Below, one piece after another: positions 10,690 through 22,400 of a DNA stretch of 64,000 bases. Origin of the DNA: Combretum micranthum (Eukaryota > Streptophyta > Magnoliopsida > Myrtales > Combretaceae); contig JAMXBD010000172.1 in assembly GCA_024138025.1 (NCBI GenBank), forward strand, positions 558,001 to 622,000, given 5' to 3'. The translations under genes and the position numbers were made by a program. Position 1 is the stretch's first letter, and each line of letters starts with the position of its first letter. The notes below the pieces were generated by a model. The model worked only from the letters and a program-made list of their open reading frames with translations, made no database searches and was not told the DNA's origin.

Positions 10690-11430
10690 AGCATGAATTG
10701 ATGAACAGCTGAGTAATGTGCCTGTATTCCGCCATCTGAAGTACCAGTTACTAAAACATCCTTATCTTCATCAAGTGTCATGCGAAGAATTTCTTTGTTT
10801 GTGCAACTTTGCATTGTTTCCGCCTTGTTATGCTTCTCCTTGCACCAGATTTCCACATGATCCCATTTACAACCTAGATAAACGAGGTCTGAGCTCACAG
10901 CAATCGCCCGAACATCCGATGTCGAAGACAGTGATCCCACCAGATCAAAACTAGAGGCATTCCAAATCTGTTTACCAAAGAAAAATGATATATAATCAAT
11001 TGAACAGAAGAAACAGATTGAGAAGCAGGCTTTCTAAGCATTCAAAGTTACCTTTACAGAAGGTCCATCTAAGGAATAGCCGGCCGAATATATTAGGCCA
11101 TCTTTGAATTCTATAGCATTTACAGGATTTGATTTTCCTAATAGTTTCCGTGATCCACTTTGGATATTGCTGACTGTTCCTGTGGCCAAATCGATTTCCT
11201 ATAATGCATAATAGATTAATAGTCCTATCGTCAGAATGTAGGGTAGAAACACATGATACCGCAAAACCGAGTCAAGGACTACGGATGTGGATGTATCTGT
11301 CAGGCAGAAGAATGTAGTGTCTATACCTGAAAGCTATTATCCTGGCACCCGCAATAGAGTTTTCCTTGTACAAGATAAAAGCACTTGACGGATTTGTTTG
11401 AATTCAACAGTTTGGAATTTCCCTTCCAGG
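10690..11430 (-). pseudogene. LIN-like pseudogene, last WD40 exons
   Basis: Three exon-like blocks lie here. 11325-11430 reads NKSVKCFYLVQGKLYCGCQD, a WD40 strand set. 11050-11200 continues directly in phase with EIDLATGTV and ends SLDGPSVK. 10690-10969 reads IWNASSF, DVRAIAVSSDLVYLGC, VEIWCKEK and VLVTGTSDG. These match the C-terminal WD40 repeats of LIN-type proteins in order. After GTSDGGIQA the frame runs on into unrelated sequence to about 10578, where family members normally end within a few residues. Splice signals are roughly in place between the blocks. Confidence 0.8.
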
Positions 11431-11639
11431 AGTGAACGTAACAGGTAAGCAGGTAAATTCGGCAAATACTTATGCAAATACATACATACATATATTACTT
11501 TACACTATCTCTCACTTGTGGTTTGGGAATTTTTGTTTTAATCCATTAAGGGGACGATTCAATTGAATGGGGATTCAGTGACGACGTAAAGATTTGAGAT
11601 GGCAATCTCCTACTTTGGTAACAGTATTTTCAATTAAAA

Positions 11640-11870
11640 AATGGTTGTGGAGCACATAATGACTTTGTTTGTTTCATTCTTTTTTGGTTATTTTAGCAAC
11701 TTATTTTTTCCGTTTTTAATAAGATATTTGTCAAAAAATAGATACAGATGAAAACTAAATATATTTACTTATAAATCAAACATATCAAAGACAAATAAGA
11801 TACAAATAAGATGTAGATGTAGATCTAATATGGATGAAAATCAAACAATCCAAATAGAATGATCAAGTAT
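11640..11870. repeat. Dispersed repeat family R2, copy 1 (in a pseudogene intron)
   Basis: This is a non-coding block of recurring tagatacagatgaaaa, caaatanagatnta motifs closing with caaatagaatga. The same layout is found at 43708-43950 and 62378-62570, where the outer ends look like gtctatttgg...caaatagacc. It is probably a MITE family; the ends of this copy are worn. Confidence 0.45.
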
Positions 11871-12039
11871 TTTATCACTACAAGATATCTGATCAAAATG
11901 AAACCGCACTCTAAACCTGTTGATACCTGAAGCAAAGCATGAAGAGCCATTATTTTTTGTGGGAAAGCAATATGAAGATAATTCATTGAAAGAGAAGGAA
12001 AAAATTTTCAGTTTATAATTATAAACTCAACATAACAGA

Positions 12040-12716
12040 TGGTTTAAAAAACCAACATAATATCGTCCTTTCAAGAATGAAAAAGCCTTGGGAAAACAAC
12101 AAATTAGTCGCCTTAACACGAGTTCCCTTGGGATGAAGCATGCAATGCTTTTTGCAATGGCTAAATTGTGAACCAGGTCCTTCATGTCATGCACTTGAAT
12201 GCAATGGATGGAGTCACCCTCAATAGACCAAATCTGCTTATTACTTACCACGGTCTTGGATGAAGCTGCTTAGTGCAAGCATGGCAAGGACTCTATCTTT
12301 AACATCTTTTGCTGATTTGAATATTGATACAAAATGTTTGAGCAGGCACACTCGGGCAGCTCCTCTGATTCCAGTGTCTGGAAGAGCACCAAGCATATGA
12401 ATCAGCCAAGTTGCTGTGAAAAAGCATGCTGAGGATAATTTGGTATACTTGCTCTTTAACCCTTCAGCTAAAACCTCAAACAGAGGACCGAATTCATGGC
12501 TTGCTAAGATATAAGCTATTTTTGTTTCCCATTCATTGGCAAGCTTCTCTTCTTCTTGCTGTTAGAATTTGAGGCGTAAACAAGGGACAGAATTCAATAT
12601 CATGGCATATACAATCATCTGTAGATAAGGGAGCCTAAAGTCCAAAAGATGCTCACAAGGGTTTCATCAATTTCGGCAGAACTGTTTCCTAAGTGCTCCA
12701 TCCGCATAAAATTATA
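12040..12716 (-). pseudogene. LIN-like pseudogene, middle exons with frameshift and internal loss
   Basis: 12650-12716 encodes MRMEHLGNSSAEIDETL. 12252-12562 encodes a helical block including LAEGLKSKY, LPDTGIRGAARVCLLK and LALSSFIQD. It runs with no intron straight into NKQIWSIEGDSIHCIQVHDM at 12100-12251, a WD40 segment. In the family roughly 100 residues lie between those two, so an internal deletion is inferred. After ACFIP the frame shifts by one base: the expected KGTRVKA continues in another frame (about 12125). Upstream of 12717 the homology stops. Confidence 0.8.
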
Positions 12717-12786
12717 CCTGCAGGAAATAAATGTGAGAATTTAGTGCAACTTACTGCTGTTTGAATTGGTCAAATTATTTATTTTT

Positions 12787-13021
12787 ATTAGGAGTCCTCA
12801 GTCAGCATATTTGGTTCTTTATTTGTGCAAATAAATTAAGAGTACCGTTAGCTACTCTTAGTCAAAATTAGTTGAGTTATTTTAGGAAGTATTGTAGTTT
12901 AAATAGATGTCTAACACTCAGGTAAGAGTGTAGCACTTCATTTTTCTGTTTCTTTGTATTTTTCTTGATTGAGTAATAATAATATTCATCTTTATCTTCA
13001 TTTAGAGTGTTTATATTTAGT
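12787..13021. repeat. Possible LTR fragment next to the truncated Copia LTR
   Basis: This segment lies between the LIN-like exon at 12716 and the point where the Copia 3' LTR similarity starts. It has the look of a short Copia LTR (tattaggagtcctcagtc at the start; ttgattgagtaataataat near 12968). It does not match the 25581-26659 LTR. Origin uncertain. Confidence 0.3.
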
Positions 13022-13904
13022 GTCAATAAAATGTTTCCTTTCTCTCTCTAAGTGTTTTTATATGATTAGCGACAAATATGAGCTAAGTATTAGAGTAAAT
13101 TTTCTCTCTCTTAATATTTGCAAATATTATGTACAAGAGAATAAAGAAAAAGAATTTATTTGAAAGTAGTTAATGAGCTCGTAAAATAATTTGGTACTTC
13201 TTCTCTTCTTGTTGGTCTTCTGGACTCTGTATATAAATAGCTTTTGAAAATTTAAAAGTCCGTTAGACACAACATCTATAATCTTTCATGCATTAAATGT
13301 ACTCTAATGGCTCTTTTTTTTTTTTTTTTTTTGTCCATATCAGCTTTGTTGTGCCTCAAATGCTTCGTCATGCCTCACTTGTTTTTCCCAAACTTGACTC
13401 GTAACAGCCTTTCACACGTGCACCTCTTTAAGCCTCAATTTTGAGCATGTCGAGCCCTAACTCTTGATATGTCGAAGCTTAAATTTGGCCCTCGACAATC
13501 ACTCTGATAATTGTCTTGGTTTTGCGCATGTCGAGCCTTAAATCTTAATATATCGATGCCTAAACTTGACTCTCGACTTGAATTTTGACATGCTTCTATT
13601 TTATCCTTGATATGCTCCTATTTTGCCCTCAACATGTTCCTGTTTTACCCTAGATATGTTTCCTGTTTTGCCCTCGACATGCTTCCTATTTTGCCCTTAA
13701 CATGAGCCTATTTTTCCCTTGCATGCTCCTGTTTTGCCCTTAATATGCTCCTGTTTTGCTAAAATCTGTAGAAAAACTCTACAAACATGCACAAAATACA
13801 TATATAAATATTCATGACTAATTAAGTGTAGTTTACAATAAATAAATAGTTAATTATGCATTAAATGTCTCATCAAAATTCATATTGAACTCTCAATTTC
13901 AACA
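13022..13904 (-). repeat. 3' LTR of the Copia element, truncated
   Basis: About 880 bp align with the inner part of the LTR at 25581-26659 (for example agtccgttagacanaacatctataatct in both, and recurring gaca-tgct tracts). The inner end at 13904 reads, on the minus strand, TGTTGAAATTGAGAG. The other LTR's outermost 300 bp are missing here, replaced by unrelated sequence at 12787-13021, so a deletion or rearrangement is inferred. Confidence 0.85.
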
Positions 13905-13917
13905 ATCTCTCCTTTTT
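13905..13917 (-). other. Polypurine tract of the Copia element
   Basis: On the minus strand the sequence AAAAAGGAGAGAT directly precedes the LTR start TGTTGAAA. Position and purine content fit the primer for plus-strand DNA synthesis. Confidence 0.75.
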
Positions 13918-14511
13918 GATGAGAACAATTTATGCATAATTAACTCATATTCACTGTAGCATACTTCTCTTCAATTAAGTATTTAGGTTCTAATAAAATT
14001 TTCAATTTTCCAATTTTCAAAATAAATTTTTGATGCTTAAAATTGGGTAAATAAAAGCTACATTTAATATGTCAAATTTCCCCCCATCATATTTAACAGC
14101 TTATTTAGTCTAAAATTCTGTTCTATGTTAACTTAGTTCAATAATACTTAGCACTCATCTTTTTTGATCATTCCCAATTCACTTCTTGAAGTGCAGAAAC
14201 AATCTTCACTTAAGGGTTTAGTAAAAATATCAGTGATCTGATTATTTGTATCAACAAATTCTAAGTTGATATCTTTGTTTAGAACTTGATCTCTGATGAA
14301 ATGATATCTAATTTCGATATGCTTGGTCCTTAAGTTTGAATAATATTTTTAGTCAAATTTATAATACTTGTATTATCACAAAGAATTAGAATATTTTCAA
14401 AAAATTAAACCATAATCAAGAAAAATTTTATTTCATCAATAAAATTTATGCACAACGACTACTAACTGCAATATATTTAGCTTCAACTGTTGATAGTGCA
14501 ACCAAGTTTTG

Positions 14512-15432
14512 TGATGGTTTATTTCTCTAATTGAGTGACTAAGTTTTAAATTTATAATCCTATATTTCCTTTTTCTAAACACGGTCAAAGTCAAGCAGGT
14601 GCACCTGTTGTTATGTAGTCTAGGATTAAGCATAGGGTCGTCTCTCATAGGGAATGAAATAAACACTAGTACCAACCTTCTTCTCATTATCTAGCCTAAA
14701 ATAAATCATATTTTAATGATAGTATTGAATTACTGATTACTATTGATTAACTAAAGATGCAAATACACTTATTAACACATAACAATGTAATGCAAACATA
14801 AAATATGCCTGCAAACCATGACTAACATGTAGTTTCACACCATTAATATATTTTTATTAGTCTTAACTGCGGAATTCAATAGGCTACCTTAAAGTCTTTC
14901 TTAAGATCAGTAAGGCCTAATCTTGATTTTATCTGCCGAAATCTCTTCCTAGGCTAATAGCAAATCAATGAACGCATTAAGTTTAAGAATCCCAAAGAAA
15001 ATTGCAGAAGTTTTCACCATCTTATTTCTAAGACTATGAGCAATCCCTTTCAACAGTCTAGATCTATTCACTTAGATGATTTCTCAATCTATCCAAGTGA
15101 AATTTAGCAAAAATCCATGTCATGACCTACATAATCTAATGCTTTATATATACTACCATTGAAATTAAGAAGTCCAACAAAAATATTATGAATTTAACAC
15201 ATTTCTACATAGAGAATCATGAAATTTGTAGAATACAATACAACGGATATTAATAAAACACGATAAGATTGAGATGAGAGATAGAAAGACAAAACCCGTT
15301 TCTTCAATTTCTGAAATTGTTTGAGAATTGTCTACAACAACACATTGAATATCCTTCGCTAGTCTCTCTCGAGTTCCATAAATGAATCATTATAAATACA
15401 ACACTTACACATCACTTACACTTACAATACAC

Positions 15433-15471
<39 letters not shown>

Positions 15472-16104
15472 TACACACACACACTCCCCTTGCAGGGAGG
15501 AGAATATGTCTACATTGTTCCTATACTAATTGATTATAATGAATGAATTGATGGATAAGTCTCTAGATGATAATTATGATCCTTTTGCAGATAGGTATGT
15601 TTCTTTTTATATCTCCTTGACTCTTGGGCGAAACAGTACAACACTTGGAGGAAAATTGTGTTTGTTTTGATACAACACTTAAATGAAAGGATACCAAAAA
15701 CGTCGGATAGCAGACAATATATCAGGGGCGACCAAAGCATTGAGATCCTTGCTGTTCCTTACTTTTCTTCAAATCATGGGCAACCATGGAGGCTATATTT
15801 TTTTGTGTTCGATTTTCTTCTTCCTCACTTCATATCATGGGCGACCAAAGCCCGGTGATTGCTTCTGATGTTCATATTCTTCTTTCACGGGCGACCAAAG
15901 CCTAGTAATCCTTGTTTTGGTGTTGTTTTACTATCTCGCCTGTAATTTGTATCCATTTTGCTCCAAAATGTATTGTTATGATTAAAAGTCACCTGAATTG
16001 AAAATATTATTGATTTAAGTATCGATTCTTAAATAAAAACATAATTCAAGTCCTAAATTTTACTTAAATAGCCATTAATAATTATAGATAACTAATGTCT
16101 ATCA
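14512..16104. mobile_element. Solo-LTR-type insertion with TTTTG target duplication
   Basis: The unit begins TGATGGTTTATTTC and ends TAATGTCTATCA. It is flanked by TTTTG at 14507-14511 and 16105-16109. It interrupts the RNase H frame of the host Copia element between the KKQN motif and the ALSTVEAKY motif, and the frame resumes exactly when the insert and one TTTTG are removed. The length is 1593 bp. It has TG...CA termini, a 5-bp duplication and no gag or pol, so I read it as a solo LTR of an unidentified family. It contains the TC/AC microsatellite at 15431-15484 and short open frames of no recognisable kind. Confidence 0.8.
15431..15484. repeat. Compound microsatellite (TC)n(AC)n
   Basis: About 12 CT repeats are followed by about 12 AC repeats with one interruption (atacac), inside the solo LTR. 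Likely length-polymorphic. Confidence 0.95.
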
Positions 16105-19100
16105 TTTTGCTTTTTAGAGTACCATGATATTAAAGAATTTATAAAAAAATGGCATGTACCTTTTGTGCTTTTCCTATTTACTTTGTACCCAACAAAGTTA
16201 GAATCAGAGTACCTAATAAGATTAAAAGAAGTAAATTTTGGATATCGCAAGCTAATTTCAATCATGCCAATAAGATACTTGAAAACTCGTTTTACTGTAT
16301 TTAAGTGCAATTCTTTTGGGCAACATTGAAATCGTGTATATACAGATACAGAGAACATGATTTCAGATCTAGAAGTCGTCAAATATAATAATACCTATCA
16401 TGCCTGTATACAACCTTTCACACACATTTTTTCCTTTTTCATCTGTATTAAGCTTAACATTTTTGCTTATAGGTGTTGGTTTTGATTTGCAATTATCCAT
16501 TTTGAGCCTTTTTAATGAATCTTATGTATATTTAGCTTGATTAATAAAGGTTTCATTCTCAGTTTGTTTGATTTGGAGACCAAGAAAATAATTAAGTTTC
16601 CCCATCATACTCATTTCAAATTCGTTTTTTATGGACTCAACAAAATCTTTTTATGACACTCATATTTATAGCTCCAAACACAATGTTATCAATATAGATT
16701 TGTAAAATTAATGTATCAGACTCATGATTGTTAATAAATAAAGTTGTATCAACTTTTCCTCTTGAAAAAGTCGTTGTTTAATAGGAAGCTATTGAGTCTT
16801 TCATACTAAGCTCTAGGAGCTTGCTTGAGTCCATAAACAGCTTTGTTTAAGTTAAAAACATGATTAGGGACTTGTTGCTCTACACAGACTTCTTCTTTTG
16901 TAAAACCATTTAAAAAAGCACTTTTGAGATCCATTTGAAAGAGAGTAAAGTTCTCATAAGCAGAAAATGCCAAAAGCAATTTTATAGATTCTAGTCTAGC
17001 AACTAGGGCAGAAGTCTCATCAAAATCAATTCATTCTTCTTGATTATAACCTTTAGCAACCAATCTAGCCTTATTTCTTATTATTAAACTGGATTTATCA
17101 AGTTTGTTTCTATATACCCATTTGATTTTTATAACAGGTCTACTTTCAGGTCTAGGAACCAAAAACCATACATCATTTCTTGTAAACTGGTTTAATTAAT
17201 CTTGCATAGCATTTATAAAAAATTCATCTTTTAAGGCTTCATCAACATTTTTAGGCTCAAATTGTAATAAGAAAACCAAATTGCTTAAGTTCCTTAAAGA
17301 AGATCTTGTTTGAACACGATTAGAAGGTTCTTTAATTATTAAATTTTTAGGATGTGATTTAGCATACTTCCATTTTCTAAGCAAATCATCATTATTAGAT
17401 TCATGCATATCAACATTGAAGCTTTGTTCATTAACTTCTTTGTTACTATTTTTAAGAGAAATACTACTCAAATCAGCATATACATCATCAACATTATCAT
17501 GGCAACATGCATTAGGCAAAGAATCATCAAATACAATATAAATGAATTCTTCAACAACTAAAGATCTTTTATTAAAAACTCTATAAGCTTTACTTATTGA
17601 AGAATATTTTAAGAAAATTCTTTCATCACTTTTAGAGTCGAATTTAACCAATTGTTTATTGCCATTATTTAAAATATAACATTTTGTACCAAAAGGATGA
17701 AAATATGATATGTTAGGCATTTTGCCTTTCCAAAGCTCATAGGGGGTTTTATTTAAAATTGGCCTTATAAATATTTGGTTTAAAATAACATGATGTATTC
17801 ATAGCTTCAGCCAAAAATATTTTGGCAAATTATTTTCACACAACATGGTTCCAGCCATTTTAATTAATGTTTTTTTTCCCTTTCTACTACACCATTTTGT
17901 TGTGGAATTTTAGGAGTTGAAAATGTGTGTTTAATACCATAGTTATAACAAAAATCTTCTATTTCATGATTTTCAAATTCTCCCTTATGATCACTTTGAA
18001 TTGTAACAATATTAAGACTTTTTCATATTAGACTTTCTTGTAATATCTAAAAAAGACATGATTTGTTTCATCTTTGGATATAAGAAAGAAAGTCCATGTG
18101 TATCTGGTAAAACATCAACAATAACTAAAGAGTATTTCTTTCCTCCCTCACTTAAGGTTTAGGTAGGACCAAATAAATCCAAATACAATAGTTCTAATGG
18201 CTCAAATATGGAAATAGCATTCTTAGACTTAAAATAAGTTTTACTTTGCTTTCCTTTTTGATATGCATGGCATATCCTATTCTTTTAAAAATTTAACTTT
18301 AGTAAACCTTTAACAAGATCTTTTTTAACAAGTTTTGAAACGATGTTCATGCTAGCATGTCCTAATTTTCTATGTTATAGCCAACTATTGTCATTTTCAG
18401 AATATAAACAAGTTTCATTTAAAGATTTAGTATAATCTAAATTGATTTTGTAAATATTTCATTGTCTATATCCTTTAAAACATGCTTGGTTATTGTTAAT
18501 TTTTTCAATAGAATATTTTTTAGCACAAAATGTTACTTTAAACCCATTATCGCATGATTGGCTACTACTCAACAAATTATGTTCTAAATTTTATACGAGC
18601 AAAACATTTTTAATGCAAAAATCTTGATTAATGAGAATATTACCTTCTCTTAGAACAGTTAGCTTTCTATTTTCCTCAAAGGTAATACTCCCATGATCCT
18701 TTAAGTTAAGTGATGTGAACCTAGACACATCTCCTGTCATGTGTCTCGTGTCATGTGTCTCAAACATCCACTGTCCAAGTATTATTTGTTGTTGCCACTT
18801 CAGGATCACTGCAAGATAAATTATTACTTATTTGGTACTCATTTTATTTTGGCTCCTTTTCTATTAAGAGGAACAAAAACTTCTCTTTTAGGAACCAAAA
18901 CCAGCTGGCTTTTATGATTCAAATTTATAGATTTTCTTATTGCACAGTTATGTGCAATGTGACTTGTTTTACCATAATAATTATATGTGTCATAAGTAGC
19001 TTCAACAAATTTAGTTTTGTGGCACTTGCAATTATTTTATCCACTATAGCCAATTCCAAATTTATTTGATTCATACTTTTGGCTCCCAAGAAGTGTGTTC

Positions 19101-19433
19101 AAATTTTTTTTTTTCGTTTGTAAACTTGGCTATAGTAGCCTTTGAATTATCCAAGCTGGTTTTCAAAGTTTTATTTTCATTTTTCAAAAATTCCAGCTCT
19201 TTAATGATTTCATTACTATAATTATCACACTGCAATATTATTATCTTTTATGGTTTTGATTTCAATATCTAGCAGACCATTTTTAATCTTTAATTTCTCA
19301 TTTACTTCTTTTAATTCATTATTTTTGCTTTTCAAAATTTTATACTTAATATTCATCTTTTTCATTGTTTATTTTCAGACTGTTTAACTTAATGTTTAGC
19401 CTTTCATTATTAGACGTAACTTTTGTTAATGAT

Positions 19434-22400
19434 TGTGCCCTAGGCCAATTACTGGATATTTTCATACAAAGACATTTCTATTATATTGTTTGCATGTTTA
19501 CTTTATAATAGGATCCATGAATAATTTAATTATTCTAAATGTCCCTAGATGCTCATTATTGTGGGAACAATAATGAATTAAATCTAGTATGAGGTTTGAT
19601 TGATAATCATGAGATGTTTATTTGTCATGCCCCAAAGGGTACCCTAAACATGACAGTCCGGTACACTCAATATTAAAGCTTAAGTATGACAACCTTAGTT
19701 ATTCCCAAAAGCTTTAAATGTAAGGCGTATTTTCACAACTTTAGAGAACCATACATGGATTTATGAAGCTTTAAGAAGGTACAATAACAAATTAAGAAAA
19801 GAGAATTCATAATATTCAATTACTTATAACAACAACTTTACAACTTAAGGTCAATTTCTTTTGATTACTAATCTATTACAAGGATATTTGTACATCAATA
19901 CTAATATTACACTTCATCTAAAATTTCCTTTATCCAAAAGAAATTACCTGATCGCAAGGTCCTCGTGGCCTTAACCATAAATAGGGAAACTGCAAAAGAT
20001 ATTTATGGGGGTATAAGCTAACAGGCTTAGTGAGAATCATTTACATAAATAACTTCTTATAACAAAGTTTCAAACAAGTTAATTAAGCAAACAAATGGGA
20101 TGCAACATACACGTGGGCAAACAAGGCATATAGTTTTCCAGGGAACTATATGTTGAATGGATTTGTGCCCTCCATTCAGGGTTTGGTGATACATAACTTC
20201 AAAACAAGTAGTTTTTAATAAAAAGTTTTATGCTTCCGATCAATATCGCCAAGCACATGAAGTCTACTTGAATTGAGCCTTGCTTTTGGATCTTCCGCCA
20301 AGTATTTCCTTTTTTCCATAACGCCGCCAAGCAATCGCTTTCGGATCTTCCGCCAAGTGTTGCTTTCGACATGAGCTTACTAACCTTCTCACCCAAGGAT
20401 AATAACCCAAAATGCAATGTGACTCACTTCGTGGTATGTATGAATCCATTTATTTAAAATATCAAATCATTATTATTATTAAGTTTATGGTGATCAAAGC
20501 ATTTCATACAAAGCAAATGTTATACTAAAACAATCATTTAAAACAATTCTGGTCTCGATATTCTTTAGGATTCTTTCAAAGAATATTTTACATACATATT
20601 CATTTGTCTTTTTCTATTTCTAATGTAACTAAATTACAAGCACAAAAAGTGTAACATTTAAAGGAAATAAATTCACGATGCCATGTCGACTATTCCTCTA
20701 CGCGGATGAGTTGTTCACACTCCACTCAATCGAAATAATCTTCGGGATATAGGTATCCTTCCTCGGGTCACCTAGCTAAAGAAAATACCCACTATGAGTA
20801 TTTCTTGATGATTTTCTTGAATTTCAACAAAACAATGTCAAAAGAACGTTAAAGTTCGTATAAAGGAATGTTCTAACTTAAAATGGCCATAACTTGGTTA
20901 TTCTAACTCGGAATCACGCATATGATATACCGATTTCTATCTACTTGAAAAGATCTACCCATTTCCAAAATTATTTTTAACAAATAAGGTATATAGGCTC
21001 CGAAACAGTGTCGACAAAATTCACCACGGATTTTCCAATGCAAAAACAACTTTGGTTTAAGAAATCAAAATTTGTTTGATAAATATTTAGTTATCTATAT
21101 AGTTGAAAAATTCTTTTTATGGTTACTTAGCTCATATTCATTCATGCTCAAGTGTTTGTTGTCCATTCATGTTGCTCAAGTTCAAAAAAAATCATGTTGG
21201 TTTTGGAGTTTTTAGAAAAATATAGTTTACAAGAATTCATGTTTGTAAACCCTTGAAATGAATGTTTTGTTTCTTCTATTTTCCAAAAAATGTTTTATGT
21301 TGACATATATATTTCCAAGTAACTTTTTGAAAATAACTTTTCTTCTTTCTATGTTTTCTATATTAACACTATTTTTTCTATTTATTTTTTCTATACAAAT
21401 TTCTTTGTCTATTTGTTTATAATAATCTTTCATTTGAAAATTCCTCATTCTTTCCTCATATTATATTTTTCATAGGAATTATCCTTGCATAAAAATTTAT
21501 TTTCTTTATAAAAACAAAGTTGGATAATAAGTGTTTTAAGAAACTTTTTATAGTAGTTCCTAAAATCGTAGTGGTTTCTTCTTGTAACTTGAAAAGAGAT
21601 AACTTTATTTTTGTTTTAAATCATAGATCTTCTACTTTACATAAACTTGTTTTCTAAGTGTCAAAATCTCCTTTTTGTCAATTTATTTTTAGAACTTGAA
21701 ACTTTGGACAATAATTTAAATGAACATGAATTATGAGAAAATAATAGCAAGCAAAATAACATAAGTAATAAAGTCAAGTATTGGAGTCTTAGCTTTTTCA
21801 AGGCTCCCGGGACTAAGAAGTAGACTAGTCCCAAAATAAAAATAAAATGAAAGAAAGAAAAATTTGTTTTGACTTGATGAGGACAAGTTTAAGACTAGAG
21901 ACTAGTCTTAATTTAACAAGGAATAAATAAATTGCGACGGAATAAATAAATTGCAATGAAATAATAAATAAATTACATTTGCATAAAAATAAATAAATTG
22001 CAAGTAAGCTTATATGCTCTTAAAGAATATGTATATATATATATATATAGATAATAATACTTAGATATAGTAACAATAATATGAACAAAAATAATAACAT
22101 AAACATAAATAGATTTTCATGAACAAGAACAACACATGAACATAATGTAGCTTCCATAACATTTAGTTTTTGGAAACTCACACTATGGTCATGTAAAGTT
22201 ACATGGCATGAGAAGAAAGAAAATAATAGAAGATGGTTACCTAATGAAGGTTTTGGTTGTCGTGTGTGGTTATGAGTTTTTGTTGTAGGTAGGAGTTGTT
22301 TTGGAATTATTTTGAGAGAGTTTTGGGATGGTAGTTGGAGAGAGTTTTCAGAGGAGAATTTGAGAGAGTTTTAGTATAGAATTTGTGGGTAGTGAATGTG

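Larger units (their letters stand above)
14150..18809 (-). pseudogene. Copia polyprotein remains: protease, integrase, RT, RNase H
   Basis: Reading down the minus strand: a protease-region block at 18591-18809 (HMTGDVSRFTSL) whose catalytic DSG has become ETH; an integrase HHCC block near 18330-18400 (LGHASMNIV); a later integrase/spacer block at 17196-17720 (open for 174 codons, FHPFGTKCYILNNG, SKAYRVFNKR); RT near 16440-17190 ([33 protein letters not shown]); RNase H at 16092-16382 (YSDSNFVGYKVNRKSTKGT) and, beyond an LTR insertion, 14150-14506 (TKHIEIRYHFIRD, DIFTKPLSED). Stops break RT and integrase repeatedly. No active product is expected. Confidence 0.85.
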
